DNA from: Lachnospira sp. UBA2821
GTDB taxonomy: Bacteria; Bacillota; Clostridia; Lachnospirales; Lachnospiraceae
Reading direction: 5' to 3'
DNA length: 49,063 nucleotides
NCBI GenBank assembly: GCA_002351535.1
Contig: DEGR01000065.1
Span: forward strand, 1 to 49,063
Shown: positions 1-8,996 of the stretch, one piece after another
Layout: each line of letters opens with the position of its first letter
Position numbering within the stretch: position 1 is the stretch's first letter
Program-made: the position numbers and the translations under genes
Notes under the pieces: model-generated
Databases searched by the model: none
Seen by the model: the letters and a program-made list of their open reading frames with translations, nothing else
Told to the model about the DNA's origin: nothing

Positions 1-89
1 GGCTTGACCTGGAAGCTGGTTTGAAGATGTTAATTCAATTTCAATGTGTAGTTTTGAAGGTATAAGAGATAGACATAAGATAAATGGAG

Positions 90-115
90 CCATCACTTTA
101 TGTGATGGTTTTTTT
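90..115 (+). terminator. Intrinsic terminator of the off-window upstream gene
   Basis: A 7-bp perfect stem CCATCAC/GTGATGG with the loop TTTAT is followed by seven T. It closes whatever gene lies left of the window. The first 65 bases have an open frame ending in TAA at 63-65 and another ending in TGA at 22-24, so the identity of that upstream gene cannot be read. Confidence 0.85.
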
Positions 116-186
116 GTATTCATTTATTATTTCAGGTTGTAATAAAAATATAGTAATGATATTATATAGAGATGGAGGGATAACGC

Positions 187-1686
187 ATGGAATTACAGAC
201 ATTTAATGAAAGGTGTGTTAATGACAAAAGGGATAAGCAATTAATAGAGGACACAATACATTACATAAATGTTAATAGTGATATAGAGAAGGATGCACCA
301 TTATTAGCCAGAGTAAGTCAACAGATTATTATATGCAGGCTGGATGAACTTTGGATGAATTTTATAAGTGTATGTGAATTTGCAGAGTTTAAGGCAGTAT
401 CGGATGAAGCAAAATGCTTTGTATACAAGGCATTTATGAACTATTATAACTATACAGGATTAAGCTCAAAAGTTATAAAATATGCACTTAAATATGAAAA
501 ATTACAACTGACGCCGGATAAAAACTATGAAGTGTTTAGTATGGCTGCATTTAGTCTGTATGAGACCGGATTTTATGAAAAGGCAATAGAATATATTTTA
601 AAATCACAGAAAGCATTTAATTGTCCGCAGGTAGATAATATATTTAAAGTGATAAGTTATAATAACCTTGTATATTGTTATGATGCCATTGGACGTATGG
701 ATAAAATGTTAGAAACGTATAATAAGTTCAAAAATCTTATAGCTATAGAATCAGACGTTCAGTTAAGAGAAAGAATGCAATTAATATTCAGAATGTGTTC
801 TTTTTTCGTGAAAATAAAGATGGAAGAAGAAAGTAAGGTTACTAATAAGGCAGTTTTTGACGAATACAGGAAATATATTATGAATCTTAGTACAAAAAAG
901 CAGGAGGATATTATGGAGAGTGAAGATGTTCATCTGCCATTTATTGATTATGCCATTGGAGAGAAAAATTATGAAGATGCCGTTAATATATGCAGGATTC
1001 TTATAAAATCACCAAATGTATCCGGATTCAAAAAAAATATATATAAAAGACTTATTTATATTTATCAGCAGTTAGGTGAAAAAGTAAGTAAACAGGAAGT
1101 ATTTGATACAGTGTTAGATTATAATATTGTATTGGAGAGATATAATGATAAATATGATAAAATAATGCATGACATGGTAAATGAAGAATTTATAGTGGCG
1201 GATATGGAAGCCAAATATATTAACATGAAAAGGGATTATAGAATAGATTCACTTACTAATTGTTATAACAGAAAAGCATTTGATAATGACATACAAAAGA
1301 AAAAGTCAGGCATTAATAATGGATGTGTTGTGTTTATAGATTTAGACCATCTTAAGAAAATAAATGATAACTATGGGCATGAGTGCGGTGATATTTATAT
1401 AAGGTATTTTGCGTATATTACTAATAGTATAATAGGAAAGAATTCAAAACTATACAGATATGGCGGAGATGAATTCGTTATTATTACAGATATAACTAAA
1501 AATGAGGCCGAAATATTAGTCCAGAAACTTAAAAATGTATTTGTTACACCGTGTAATATCAATAATATTAAGGTTAAATTGGAATTTTCCTATGGAATTG
1601 AAGAGTATGGAAAAAATATGGATTTAATGTCTGCTATAAAAGATGCAGATAAATATATGTATAACAATAAAAAAAGCAAACGATAA
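187..1686 (+). CDS. Diguanylate cyclase with N-terminal TPR-like domain
   Basis: This 499-residue protein ends in a GGDEF domain that would make cyclic di-GMP from two GTP. The domain opens with DSLTNCYNRKAF, continues with the metal and substrate segment IDLDHLKKINDNYGH, and has the intact active-site loop GGDEF at residues 426-430. The position of the usual RxxD product-inhibition site reads GKNS, so feedback inhibition by that site is not expected. Residues 1 to about 330 are helical with repeated aromatic and leucine positions like TPR repeats. No membrane segment is visible, so it is probably a cytosolic enzyme with a protein-binding sensor. GGAGG at 174-178 lies 8 nt before the ATG. The HAD gene follows 10 nt after the stop and is probably co-transcribed. 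The signal it senses is unknown. Confidence 0.88.
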   Translation: MELQTFNERCVNDKRDKQLIEDTIHYINVNSDIEKDAPLLARVSQQIIICRLDELWMNFISVCEFAEFKAVSDEAKCFVYKAFMNYYNYTGLSSKVIKYALKYEKLQLTPDKNYEVFSMAAFSLYETGFYEKAIEYILKSQKAFNCPQVDNIFKVISYNNLVYCYDAIGRMDKMLETYNKFKNLIAIESDVQLRERMQLIFRMCSFFVKIKMEEESKVTNKAVFDEYRKYIMNLSTKKQEDIMESEDVHLPFIDYAIGEKNYEDAVNICRILIKSPNVSGFKKNIYKRLIYIYQQLGEKVSKQEVFDTVLDYNIVLERYNDKYDKIMHDMVNEEFIVADMEAKYINMKRDYRIDSLTNCYNRKAFDNDIQKKKSGINNGCVVFIDLDHLKKINDNYGHECGDIYIRYFAYITNSIIGKNSKLYRYGGDEFVIITDITKNEAEILVQKLKNVFVTPCNINNIKVKLEFSYGIEEYGKNMDLMSAIKDADKYMYNNKKSKR

Positions 1687-1696
1687 AGGAGAAAAA

Positions 1697-2422
1697 ATGT
1701 ATAAAAATTATGTATTTGACTTGTATGGAACACTAATTGATATCAGAACAAATGAGGAGAGCAATTATCTCTGGAAAAAATTATGTTTATTTTATGCCGG
1801 ACATGGTGCTCATTATACGATTAAAGAGATGAAACAGTCATACAGGAGACATTGTGAAGATGAAACAGCACAATTATCACAGTATGATTATCCGGAAATA
1901 GACATAACAAAGGTATTTAAGGCACTCTTTAATGATAAGGGAGTTGAGGTATCGGATGATGTTGTAAGAACAACATGTGAATTTTTCAGAGTTATTTCAT
2001 GTAAATTTTTAAAATTGTATGATGGAGTAATCGAATTGTTTGAAGAATTAAAAGCGAGAGGAAAAAAGATTTATCTCTTATCCAATGCACAGGAATCGTT
2101 TACAATGCCTGAAATAAACAGTCTTGGAATTAAAGATTACTTTGATGGAATTATAATATCATCAGAGGAGCAGTGTAAAAAACCTTCAAAGAATTTCTTC
2201 GAAAAGCTTGTTGAAAAGTATGGAATTGATTTTAAGGAATCGATAATGATAGGAAATGATGGCACTTCTGATATTGAAGGAGCTAATAATGTAGGGATGG
2301 ATTCGCTATATATTAATACAGAAATATCTCCTGTGGATGAAAATCCGGATGATGTTAAGGCAACTTATATAATTAAAGATGGAGATTTTAGAAAAGTCAT
2401 TACAATTCTACTGAAAAAGTAA
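1697..2422 (+). CDS. HAD-superfamily hydrolase (subfamily IA)
   Basis: This 241-residue protein is a haloacid-dehalogenase-type hydrolase, probably a small-molecule phosphatase. Motif I is FDLYGTLID with the aspartate nucleophile near residue 7, motif II is LLSNAQ, motif III is a lysine in KKPSKNFF, and motif IV is GNDGTSDIEGA. The Tyr in DLYGT is typical of the YjjG/2-haloacid group. I place the start at 1697, where AAAGGAG stands 5 nt upstream. An in-frame ATG at 1643 lies inside the diguanylate cyclase gene without a ribosome site. The substrate cannot be told from sequence. Confidence 0.85.
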   Translation: MYKNYVFDLYGTLIDIRTNEESNYLWKKLCLFYAGHGAHYTIKEMKQSYRRHCEDETAQLSQYDYPEIDITKVFKALFNDKGVEVSDDVVRTTCEFFRVISCKFLKLYDGVIELFEELKARGKKIYLLSNAQESFTMPEINSLGIKDYFDGIIISSEEQCKKPSKNFFEKLVEKYGIDFKESIMIGNDGTSDIEGANNVGMDSLYINTEISPVDENPDDVKATYIIKDGDFRKVITILLKK

Positions 2423-2444
2423 CAAAATAGTAGTTATTCACAAG

Positions 2445-2472
2445 TTGATTTTTGTATAAATTATGCTATAAT
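2445..2472 (+). promoter_or_regulatory. Promoter of the secreted pullulanase gene
   Basis: TTGATT at 2445-2450 is followed after 16 nt by a perfect TATAAT at 2467-2472, with a TG one base upstream of it (extended -10). It gives a leader of about 40 nt. Because the -10 element covers the ATG at 2471, translation must begin downstream at 2522. Confidence 0.8.
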
Positions 2473-2521
2473 GATACATGACACATTTGTTAAACTATAT
2501 TTATTTATAAAGGAGGATGCT

Positions 2522-5500
2522 ATGAAGGCAATAAGAAAAATTGGTGCTTTTGCTATGGCAGTTATGATGCTTTTAAGTACAGTTTTGTTAGCCGGTGCTG
2601 ATATTCAGACAGTCAAGGCAGCTGATAAAAGTGTTACTATTAGGCTTCATTATTACAGACCTGATGGAGACTATACTTCATGGAATGTATGGAGCTGGCC
2701 AAAGGGAAAAGACGGTGCTGCTTATAACTTTACAGAAGAAGCAGAGCATGATGGAAAGACATGGAAAGTTGCAACAATTGATGTTGCTGTCGGAACAGAG
2801 AATATTGGTTACATTATAAGAAAAGGTGAATGGGAATCTAAAGATTATGATGGTGACCAGTTCCTTGACACAATTGACTATGTTTCAGGAACAGTTAATT
2901 TCTATGTTACATCAGGACAGAAGGGTGGAGAGATTGATGATACTAACACAGTAAAAGGTTGTGTTATTACAGATTCAGCACTTTCTACTACAGATGCAAA
3001 GACAATTAATGTTACTTTCAACATGAAACCTGAAGAAGCTAAAGTTAATGCAATCAAGGTAGTTGATTCTAATAACAATGATATGGCTATTGATAAGATT
3101 ACACCAAGTGAAGATGGTCTTTCAGCAGTTATTACACTTAAAGATGAAATCAATGAAAGAGAAGCATGCATTAATAATATTTCATACAGTATTTCATTCG
3201 ATGAAATGTCATATGCTGTAACATTACCTGATTATTATTCAACAGAAGCATTTGAAAAAGATTATACATATAATGGTGAAGACTTAGGTTCAACATGGAC
3301 AAAAGATGCTACAACATTTAAAGTATGGGCTCCTACAGCAAAGAGCGTTAAGGTTAATCTTTATAACGATGGAGAAGTTAAATATGACAATTCCGGAGAT
3401 AAGAAGGTAGAGATTAAAGAGACACCTGCTAAGCAGATTGACATGACATTAGGTGAAAAAGGTGTATGGACTGCTGAAGAGTCAGGAGACCTTAACGGTA
3501 AGTTCTATACATATGAAGTTGCTTTCAATGACGGAACAGTTAATGAAGCATGTGACCCATATGCACGTGCAGTTGGTGTTAATGGTGACAGAGCAATGGT
3601 AGTAGACCTTGCTTCAACAAACCCTGATGGATGGGATACAGACCAGAATCCATATAAGGGAAAAGATATGAACTATACAGATTTCTCAGTATGGGAAGCT
3701 CACGTAAGAGATTTCTCTTATTCAGAAGATTCAGGTGTGTCAATACAGAACAGAGGAAAATATCTTGCTTTTACAGAACATGGAACAAAGAATAAGACAG
3801 GACAGTCTACATGTCTTGATTATCTTAAAGAGTTAGGTGTTACACATGTACAGTTAAATCCTGTATATGATTATGCAACAGTTGACGAGACAGCATTAGA
3901 TAAAGACCAGTTTAACTGGGGATACGACCCTAAGAACTATAATGCACCGGAAGGTTCATATTCTTCAAATCCATATGACGGTGCTGTAAGAATTAAAGAA
4001 TTCAAACAGATGGTTCAGTCATTACATAATGATGGAATCGGTGTAATCATGGACGTTGTATACAACCATACAAATAGTTCAGATTACTGCTATAACAGAA
4101 TTGTACCTTCATTCTTCCATAGACCTGGTTCAAATGGTTCAGGATGTGGTAACGATGTTGCAAGTGAGAGAAAGATGGTAAGCAACTTTATAGTTGATTC
4201 AGTTCTCTACTGGCATAATGAATATCATATTGACGGTTTCAGATTTGATCTTGTTGGATTAACAGATACTAATACAATTAATGAAATCTGTGAGAGATTA
4301 CATGCAGAAGATCCTTCTATTATCCTTTATGGTGAAGGATGGACAATGTCAACATTGGTAACAAAGAAAGATGTAGAACTTACTAATCAGGGAAATGCAT
4401 CAGATGTTCCAACATTTGGATTCTTTAATGATGCAGTAAGAGATTATCTTAAAGGTAGTGTATTTAATGCACAGGAAAAAGGATATGTAAATGGTGCGCT
4501 TGGTAAAGTCGGTGATATATTCTCATGTGTTAAGGCAGCACCTTCATGGAATGGATATGACAGTAGTCCAATTCAGATGATTAACTATTCATCATGTCAT
4601 GATAACCTTACATTATGGGATAAGATTAACAGCTCAAATTATTCTGATACATTTGATGATAAAGTTAAGCAGAATAATCTTGCAGCAGCTATTACAATAA
4701 CATCACAGGGTGTACCATTTATACTTGCAGGTGAGGAAATCTTAAGAACGAAGGTTAAAGAGGTAGGACCGGATGGAATTCCTGTATTTGACCATAACAG
4801 TTATGCATCACCAAGTTCTGAGAACTGTATTAAGTGGGATACACTTGGTAATGAGAAATATCAGAAAGTATTAGATTACTACAAGGGATTATTTGCATTC
4901 AGAAATTCACATAAAGCTCTTAGAATGGCTGATGGAAGAGATGTTCAGGCATGCATTAAGCAGATTGATACAACTTATCTTGATGTAGATGCAGATCATG
5001 ATTTTGTTAATGAGTTTGGTGGTATTCTTGAATACTCTATTTCAGGATATGAGAATGAAGATGATATAGTAGTTATCTACAACCCTAATACAAAGGCAGC
5101 TGACGTTAAGATTCCTGATGGAGCATGGAATGTATATGTACAGGGTGATAAAGCAGGTACAGAAGTGTTAGATACTGTAAGTGGTACAGCAAAAGTAGAT
5201 GCAATATCTGCAACAGTTCTTGTTAAAGGACAGGCTACAGATATTACAAAGACAGCAAAAGTAAGTGGAATTAAGAATGTTAAATATACCGGAAAGGCTA
5301 TTAAGTTCTCTTCTCTTAAAGTTACAAATAATGGTAAAACATTAAAGAATGGAAAAGATTATACTGTTAGCTATGCTTCTAATAAAAATGCAGGTACAGC
5401 TAAAGTAACAATTAACTTCAAGGGACTTTACAGCGGAAAGATTACAAAGACATTCAAGATTGCAAAAGCAGCACAGAGCATTTCAGCTACAAATAAGACA

Positions 5501-5719
5501 GTTAAATCAACTGTTAAGAAGGTAGCTCTTAAAGCTAAACGTACTAAAGGTGATGGAAAGCTCACATATAAGTCATCTAATACAAAGATTGCAAAAGTTG
5601 ATTCAAAGGGTAATGTTATTTTAACAGGTAAAAAAGGAAAAGTTAAAGTGACAATTACAGCAGCTTCAACAAAGAACTTCAACAAAGCAACAAAGACAAT
5701 TACAGTAACTGTTAAATAA
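2522..5719 (+). CDS. pulA: Secreted type I pullulanase (GH13), multidomain
   Basis: This 1065-residue secreted enzyme cleaves alpha-1,6 branches of pullulan and starch. It has a signal peptide (KAIRK, hydrophobic core, probable cut after TVKA near residue 34), then a CBM41/PUD-like starch-binding domain (about 35-135), an Ig-like spacer, a CBM48-like domain (about 240-350) and the GH13_14 catalytic barrel. The type I signature NWGYDPKNYN is present. GH13 residues are D511 in MDVVYNH, nucleophile D576 in GFRFDLVG, acid/base E605 in YGEGW and D694 in CHDN. Residues from about 920 are two lysine-rich beta domains, the first of the YTG..NGKTLKNGKDYTVSY type and the second like a bacterial Ig-like domain. 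No LPXTG motif ends the protein. AGGAGG at 2511-2516 fixes the start. Confidence 0.95.
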   Translation: MKAIRKIGAFAMAVMMLLSTVLLAGADIQTVKAADKSVTIRLHYYRPDGDYTSWNVWSWPKGKDGAAYNFTEEAEHDGKTWKVATIDVAVGTENIGYIIRKGEWESKDYDGDQFLDTIDYVSGTVNFYVTSGQKGGEIDDTNTVKGCVITDSALSTTDAKTINVTFNMKPEEAKVNAIKVVDSNNNDMAIDKITPSEDGLSAVITLKDEINEREACINNISYSISFDEMSYAVTLPDYYSTEAFEKDYTYNGEDLGSTWTKDATTFKVWAPTAKSVKVNLYNDGEVKYDNSGDKKVEIKETPAKQIDMTLGEKGVWTAEESGDLNGKFYTYEVAFNDGTVNEACDPYARAVGVNGDRAMVVDLASTNPDGWDTDQNPYKGKDMNYTDFSVWEAHVRDFSYSEDSGVSIQNRGKYLAFTEHGTKNKTGQSTCLDYLKELGVTHVQLNPVYDYATVDETALDKDQFNWGYDPKNYNAPEGSYSSNPYDGAVRIKEFKQMVQSLHNDGIGVIMDVVYNHTNSSDYCYNRIVPSFFHRPGSNGSGCGNDVASERKMVSNFIVDSVLYWHNEYHIDGFRFDLVGLTDTNTINEICERLHAEDPSIILYGEGWTMSTLVTKKDVELTNQGNASDVPTFGFFNDAVRDYLKGSVFNAQEKGYVNGALGKVGDIFSCVKAAPSWNGYDSSPIQMINYSSCHDNLTLWDKINSSNYSDTFDDKVKQNNLAAAITITSQGVPFILAGEEILRTKVKEVGPDGIPVFDHNSYASPSSENCIKWDTLGNEKYQKVLDYYKGLFAFRNSHKALRMADGRDVQACIKQIDTTYLDVDADHDFVNEFGGILEYSISGYENEDDIVVIYNPNTKAADVKIPDGAWNVYVQGDKAGTEVLDTVSGTAKVDAISATVLVKGQATDITKTAKVSGIKNVKYTGKAIKFSSLKVTNNGKTLKNGKDYTVSYASNKNAGTAKVTINFKGLYSGKITKTFKIAKAAQSISATNKTVKSTVKKVALKAKRTKGDGKLTYKSSNTKIAKVDSKGNVILTGKKGKVKVTITAASTKNFNKATKTITVTVK

Positions 5720-5740
5720 ATTTGTTATTGTGTTAATTGT

Positions 5741-5774
5741 AAGAGGATAATCTTATTGATTATCCTCTTTTTTT
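5741..5774 (+). terminator. Strong intrinsic terminator after pulA
   Basis: A 12-bp perfect stem (AAGAGGATAATC, 5741-5752, with 5758-5769), a 5-base loop and a T tract to 5774. It separates the secreted pullulanase transcript from the next gene. Confidence 0.95.
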
Positions 5775-5865
5775 GTCATATAATATACTAGGTTGTGTTT
5801 TGCTATTTCGATATACTATCTTTGTAGTGATATATACCGGACAACAATAGGAAAGAGAGAAAGAA

Positions 5866-7785
5866 ATGATGCATAATTGCAAAATGTATTCATCAGATGA
5901 ATTTGAAAAGAAATATACATATGCAGGGGATGACCTGGGTGTTACCCTGAGCAGAGGAAGGACAGAATTTAAAGTGTGGTCGCCTCTTGCAGAGAGTGCA
6001 GAAGTATATTTATATGAATCAGGGGATATATCAGATAAAAAAGTATGCCAGACAATTAAAATGGAAAAGACAGATAACGGAGTGTGGGTTTGCTCTGTTG
6101 AGAAAGATTTAGAAGGTCTTTTTTATTGTTATAACATTAAAGTAGAAGGTCAGGATAATATTGCATGTGATCCATATGCGAGAGCGGTTGGGGTAAATGG
6201 AAACAGAGCTATGATTATTAATCTTGACTCTACAAATCCTGATGGATGGGAAGAGGATTGTGAGCCGTTTAAAGGAAAGAAATATGTGGATTCCATAATA
6301 TATGAGATGCATATAAGAGATTTTTCAATAGGTGATGCGGCAATATTTAAGTATCCGGGCAAATATCTTGCACTTGCGGAGAATGGTGTAAAGACTAAGA
6401 GTGGTAAGAAAGCCGGACTTGATTATCTTAAAGAGTTAGGAATAACACATGTACATTTATTACCTATTTCAGATTTTGCAACAGTGGATGAGTCGACATG
6501 TGAAGGATATAATTGGGGATATGATCCTAAGAATTATAATGTACCGGAAGGATCATATTCGACTGATGCGTTTGATGGAAGTGTCAGAATCAGAGAATTA
6601 AAAAAGATGGTGTATGAACTTCATAAAAATGGTATAGCAGTTGTTATGGATGTTGTCTATAACCATACATATAATAATGAATTCTGTTTTAATAAAATTG
6701 TACCTGAATATTTCTTCAGAGTTGATGAAGATGGTAACTATTCCAATGGCTCGGGTTGTGGGAATGATGTTGCAACTGAAAGAAGTATGGTAAGAAAATA
6801 CATTGTAGATTCCGTCAGATATTGGGCAAAAGAATATCATATAGATGGTTTCAGATTTGACCTTATGGGACTAATGGACATAGATACAATGAATGCGGTA
6901 AGAGAAGCTGTTGATGAGATATCACCTGATATTATTCTATATGGTGAAGGATGGAATATGGCAACCGAACTTACTAAAGAAAGTATTATACTTGCAAAGC
7001 AGAAGAATACATGTAAATTAGACAGAATTGCAATGTTTAATGATGATTTCAGGGATGCCATAAAAGGAAAGATATTTTATGATTATGAGAACGGTTATGT
7101 AAGTGGAAATATGATTTATAAGGAAGACCTTATAAAAGGAATATTGGCACAACCGGATTGGGCATGTGGAGCAGATACAGTTGTTAATTTTGTTTCATGT
7201 CATGATAATAATACATTATTTGATAAGCTTGAGATAGGAAATAAAGGGATTACTTTTTCTGAAAAGATGAGACAGAATATGCTGTCTGCTTTAATATTGT
7301 TTACGAGTCAGGGAATGGTATTATTTCATGCAGGTGAGGAGTTAATGAGAACAAAAATTGATGAAGAAGGGAATTTCGTCGAAGATAGTGTAAGGTCGGG
7401 AGATTTTGTCAATTCAATTAAATGGGAAGACATGGATAAAAATGAATATATCTGCGTAAGTAATTATTATAAAGGGTTAATACGAATTCGAAAGCATTTT
7501 AGCGGATTTAAAATGAGAACAGACGAAGAGATTAATAATAATCTTAAATTTGTTGATACACAGAGTGAATCAGTTATTGCTTTTTGTATAGATAATAAAG
7601 GAAAAGAAAATACAGATAAGATATTTGTTATATATAATCCTGATAAAATACCATATCAGCTTACATTGCCAAAAGGACAATGGAATATGTTAGCTGATAT
7701 GGACAGAGCGGATTTGAATGGATTAAGAAAAGAAGAGGGAACAGTAGAGATACCGCCTGTATCTGGAGCAATATTTGTAATGTAG
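5866..7785 (+). CDS. Cytoplasmic type I pullulanase (GH13), lean paralogue
   Basis: This 639-residue enzyme is a debranching glycosidase without a signal peptide. It starts almost directly with the CBM48-like domain (EKKYTYAGDDLG) and continues into the same GH13_14 barrel as the secreted protein upstream, with NWGYDPKNYN conserved. Catalytic residues are D262 in MDVVYNH, nucleophile D332 in GFRFDLMG, E361 in YGEGW and D447 in CHDN. It lacks the CBM41-like and C-terminal lysine-rich domains, so I infer that it debranches imported maltodextrins or stored glycogen in the cytosol, feeding MalQ and GlgP. The ATG-ATG start follows a GGAAAGAGAG ribosome site. Its end is only 3 nt from the end of the convergent lacI gene, with no terminator between. 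Confidence 0.93.
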   Translation: MMHNCKMYSSDEFEKKYTYAGDDLGVTLSRGRTEFKVWSPLAESAEVYLYESGDISDKKVCQTIKMEKTDNGVWVCSVEKDLEGLFYCYNIKVEGQDNIACDPYARAVGVNGNRAMIINLDSTNPDGWEEDCEPFKGKKYVDSIIYEMHIRDFSIGDAAIFKYPGKYLALAENGVKTKSGKKAGLDYLKELGITHVHLLPISDFATVDESTCEGYNWGYDPKNYNVPEGSYSTDAFDGSVRIRELKKMVYELHKNGIAVVMDVVYNHTYNNEFCFNKIVPEYFFRVDEDGNYSNGSGCGNDVATERSMVRKYIVDSVRYWAKEYHIDGFRFDLMGLMDIDTMNAVREAVDEISPDIILYGEGWNMATELTKESIILAKQKNTCKLDRIAMFNDDFRDAIKGKIFYDYENGYVSGNMIYKEDLIKGILAQPDWACGADTVVNFVSCHDNNTLFDKLEIGNKGITFSEKMRQNMLSALILFTSQGMVLFHAGEELMRTKIDEEGNFVEDSVRSGDFVNSIKWEDMDKNEYICVSNYYKGLIRIRKHFSGFKMRTDEEINNNLKFVDTQSESVIAFCIDNKGKENTDKIFVIYNPDKIPYQLTLPKGQWNMLADMDRADLNGLRKEEGTVEIPPVSGAIFVM

Positions 7786-7788
7786 TTA

Positions 7789-8802
7789 TTAGCTTTGCTT
7801 AGCCACATCTGTTGAGTTTCTTTCAATAAGTTCGGCTCTTAATATCATTTTACTTATAGGAATATCATTTATAAGACCGTCTAAGAGAATGAGGGCACTT
7901 TTGCCAAGGCTCAGACGGTCTTGTTTTATTGTAGTAAGAGGTGGAGAAAGCCGGGTAGAAAACGGCATATCGTCAAAACCTATAACACTGATATCATCCG
8001 GAACAGATAGTTTATGCCGGGTTACTTCATTGATAACGCCTGATGCAATAAGGTCACTGGCACATACAATGGCGGTAGCACCATGCTTTAAAAATTTGGG
8101 AACATGGTATTTTGCACAGTCAGGTACATAATAACCATTTTCAAGAAGTTCGTCATATACAGGAAGATTAAGTTCGTGCATTATCTGCTCAAAAGCATTT
8201 ATACGTTCATATGAAATCATAGTATTTTTAGTTCCATTGAGAAAAGCGATTTTTCTGTGACCAAGTTTCTTTAAGTGTTTCAATGCAAGACGTATTCCCT
8301 CATAGCAATCTGTCGAGACGTAACCGACTTTTAAATTTTCAGTTATATGATTGTCAAGAAGTACAGTAGGAAATTGTGTTTTTTTAAGATTACGTATATA
8401 GTCGTTATGCATTGAGAAGCCAATCATAAAAGCACCACTGTATTTATGCTGTAACATATAAGTGTCATAATTTCTGGCAATTGGATTAAGGGCATTAAGA
8501 CTCATCGGAATTATATCAACATCCCAATTGCGGTTCATCGCAGCATCTTTAAAGCCGAGAATGAGGTCATATCCAAACTGTTCGTTATTTTCATAGTCCA
8601 TATTATCAATCATGATACATACGCGTCTTTCAGAAAGACCATATGAGTTTTTCTGTCTTTTTATCTTATATCCCATTTTCAATGCCGTTTCATACACAAG
8701 CTGCTTAGTGTCATCGTTTATATCTGCAGCATTATTTAGGGCCTTTGAAATAGTACTTGGTGCGAAGCCCAGTTTTTTCGCAATATCTTTTATTGTAACC
8801 AA
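7789..8802 (-). CDS. LacI-family transcriptional regulator of starch genes
   Basis: This 337-residue protein has the LacI helix-turn-helix at its N terminus (TIKDIAKKLGFAPSTISKAL), a hinge region to about residue 60 and a periplasmic-binding-protein-like sugar-sensing domain. The start codon is TTG at 8802, set by AGGAG 8 nt upstream. It lies between the pullulanase and malQ genes, diverges from malQ, and has two palindromes between the two promoters, so I infer autoregulation and control of malQ-glgP by a maltodextrin-type effector. The effector and mode (repressor or activator) are not visible. It belongs to the same broad family as MalR and CcpA, but is a local regulator by context. Confidence 0.9.
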   Translation of the reverse strand: MVTIKDIAKKLGFAPSTISKALNNAADINDDTKQLVYETALKMGYKIKRQKNSYGLSERRVCIMIDNMDYENNEQFGYDLILGFKDAAMNRNWDVDIIPMSLNALNPIARNYDTYMLQHKYSGAFMIGFSMHNDYIRNLKKTQFPTVLLDNHITENLKVGYVSTDCYEGIRLALKHLKKLGHRKIAFLNGTKNTMISYERINAFEQIMHELNLPVYDELLENGYYVPDCAKYHVPKFLKHGATAIVCASDLIASGVINEVTRHKLSVPDDISVIGFDDMPFSTRLSPPLTTIKQDRLSLGKSALILLDGLINDIPISKMILRAELIERNSTDVAKQS

Positions 8803-8839
8803 TTGAGTAACTCCTTTTTAAATTATATTATGTAAGTAT

Positions 8840-8868
8840 ATTATAGAAATATATGATTAAAAAAACAA
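8840..8868 (-). promoter_or_regulatory. Promoter of the lacI-family gene
   Basis: Read on the minus strand, TTGTTT (8868-8863) is followed after 17 nt by a perfect TATAAT (8845-8840). The tandem palindromes lie 8 bp upstream of this -35 element. Confidence 0.7.
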
Positions 8869-8875
8869 GTAAAAG

Positions 8876-8893
8876 TTTCGAAAAGTTTCGAAA
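8876..8893. promoter_or_regulatory. Tandem operator candidate (two TTTCGAAA palindromes)
   Basis: TTTCGAAA occurs at 8876-8883 and again at 8886-8893, each a perfect 8-bp palindrome with the CG centre typical of LacI-family operators. The centres are 10 bp apart, one helical turn. They lie between the divergent lacI and malQ promoters. Binding by the neighbouring regulator is an inference. Confidence 0.6.
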
Positions 8894-8932
8894 ATATACA
8901 ATAAAAAATAAACTATTTTATATTTTTATGTG

Positions 8933-8961
8933 TTGACTATGAAAATTATAAATGATAAAAT
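8933..8961 (+). promoter_or_regulatory. Promoter of malQ-glgP
   Basis: TTGACT at 8933-8938 and TAAAAT at 8956-8961 are separated by 17 nt, with an extended -10 TG at 8953-8954. The leader to the malQ start is about 30 nt. Confidence 0.75.
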
Positions 8962-8996
8962 AATACCGAATGAGTTGATAGAAATGGAGGATGAAA

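Noticed and set aside
3..65. Tail of an upstream coding region in the first 65 bases
   Set aside because: Two frames end nearby and neither gives a recognisable C terminus, so no gene was annotated.
2471..2521. Upstream in-frame ATG for the secreted pullulanase
   Set aside because: It overlaps the TATAAT of the promoter, so it is not in the transcript, and it would mask the signal peptide.
5805..5812. TTTCGATA before the second pullulanase as a LacI-family operator
   Set aside because: It matches TTTCGAAA at only 7 of 8 bases, is not a palindrome and is not tandem, so chance is likely in AT-rich DNA.
5793..5828. Promoter of the cytoplasmic pullulanase
   Set aside because: Candidate -35 and -10 hexamers (TTGTGT, TTGCTA, TATACT) do not give an acceptable spacer, so no site is claimed, although one must exist after the strong terminator unless there is read-through.
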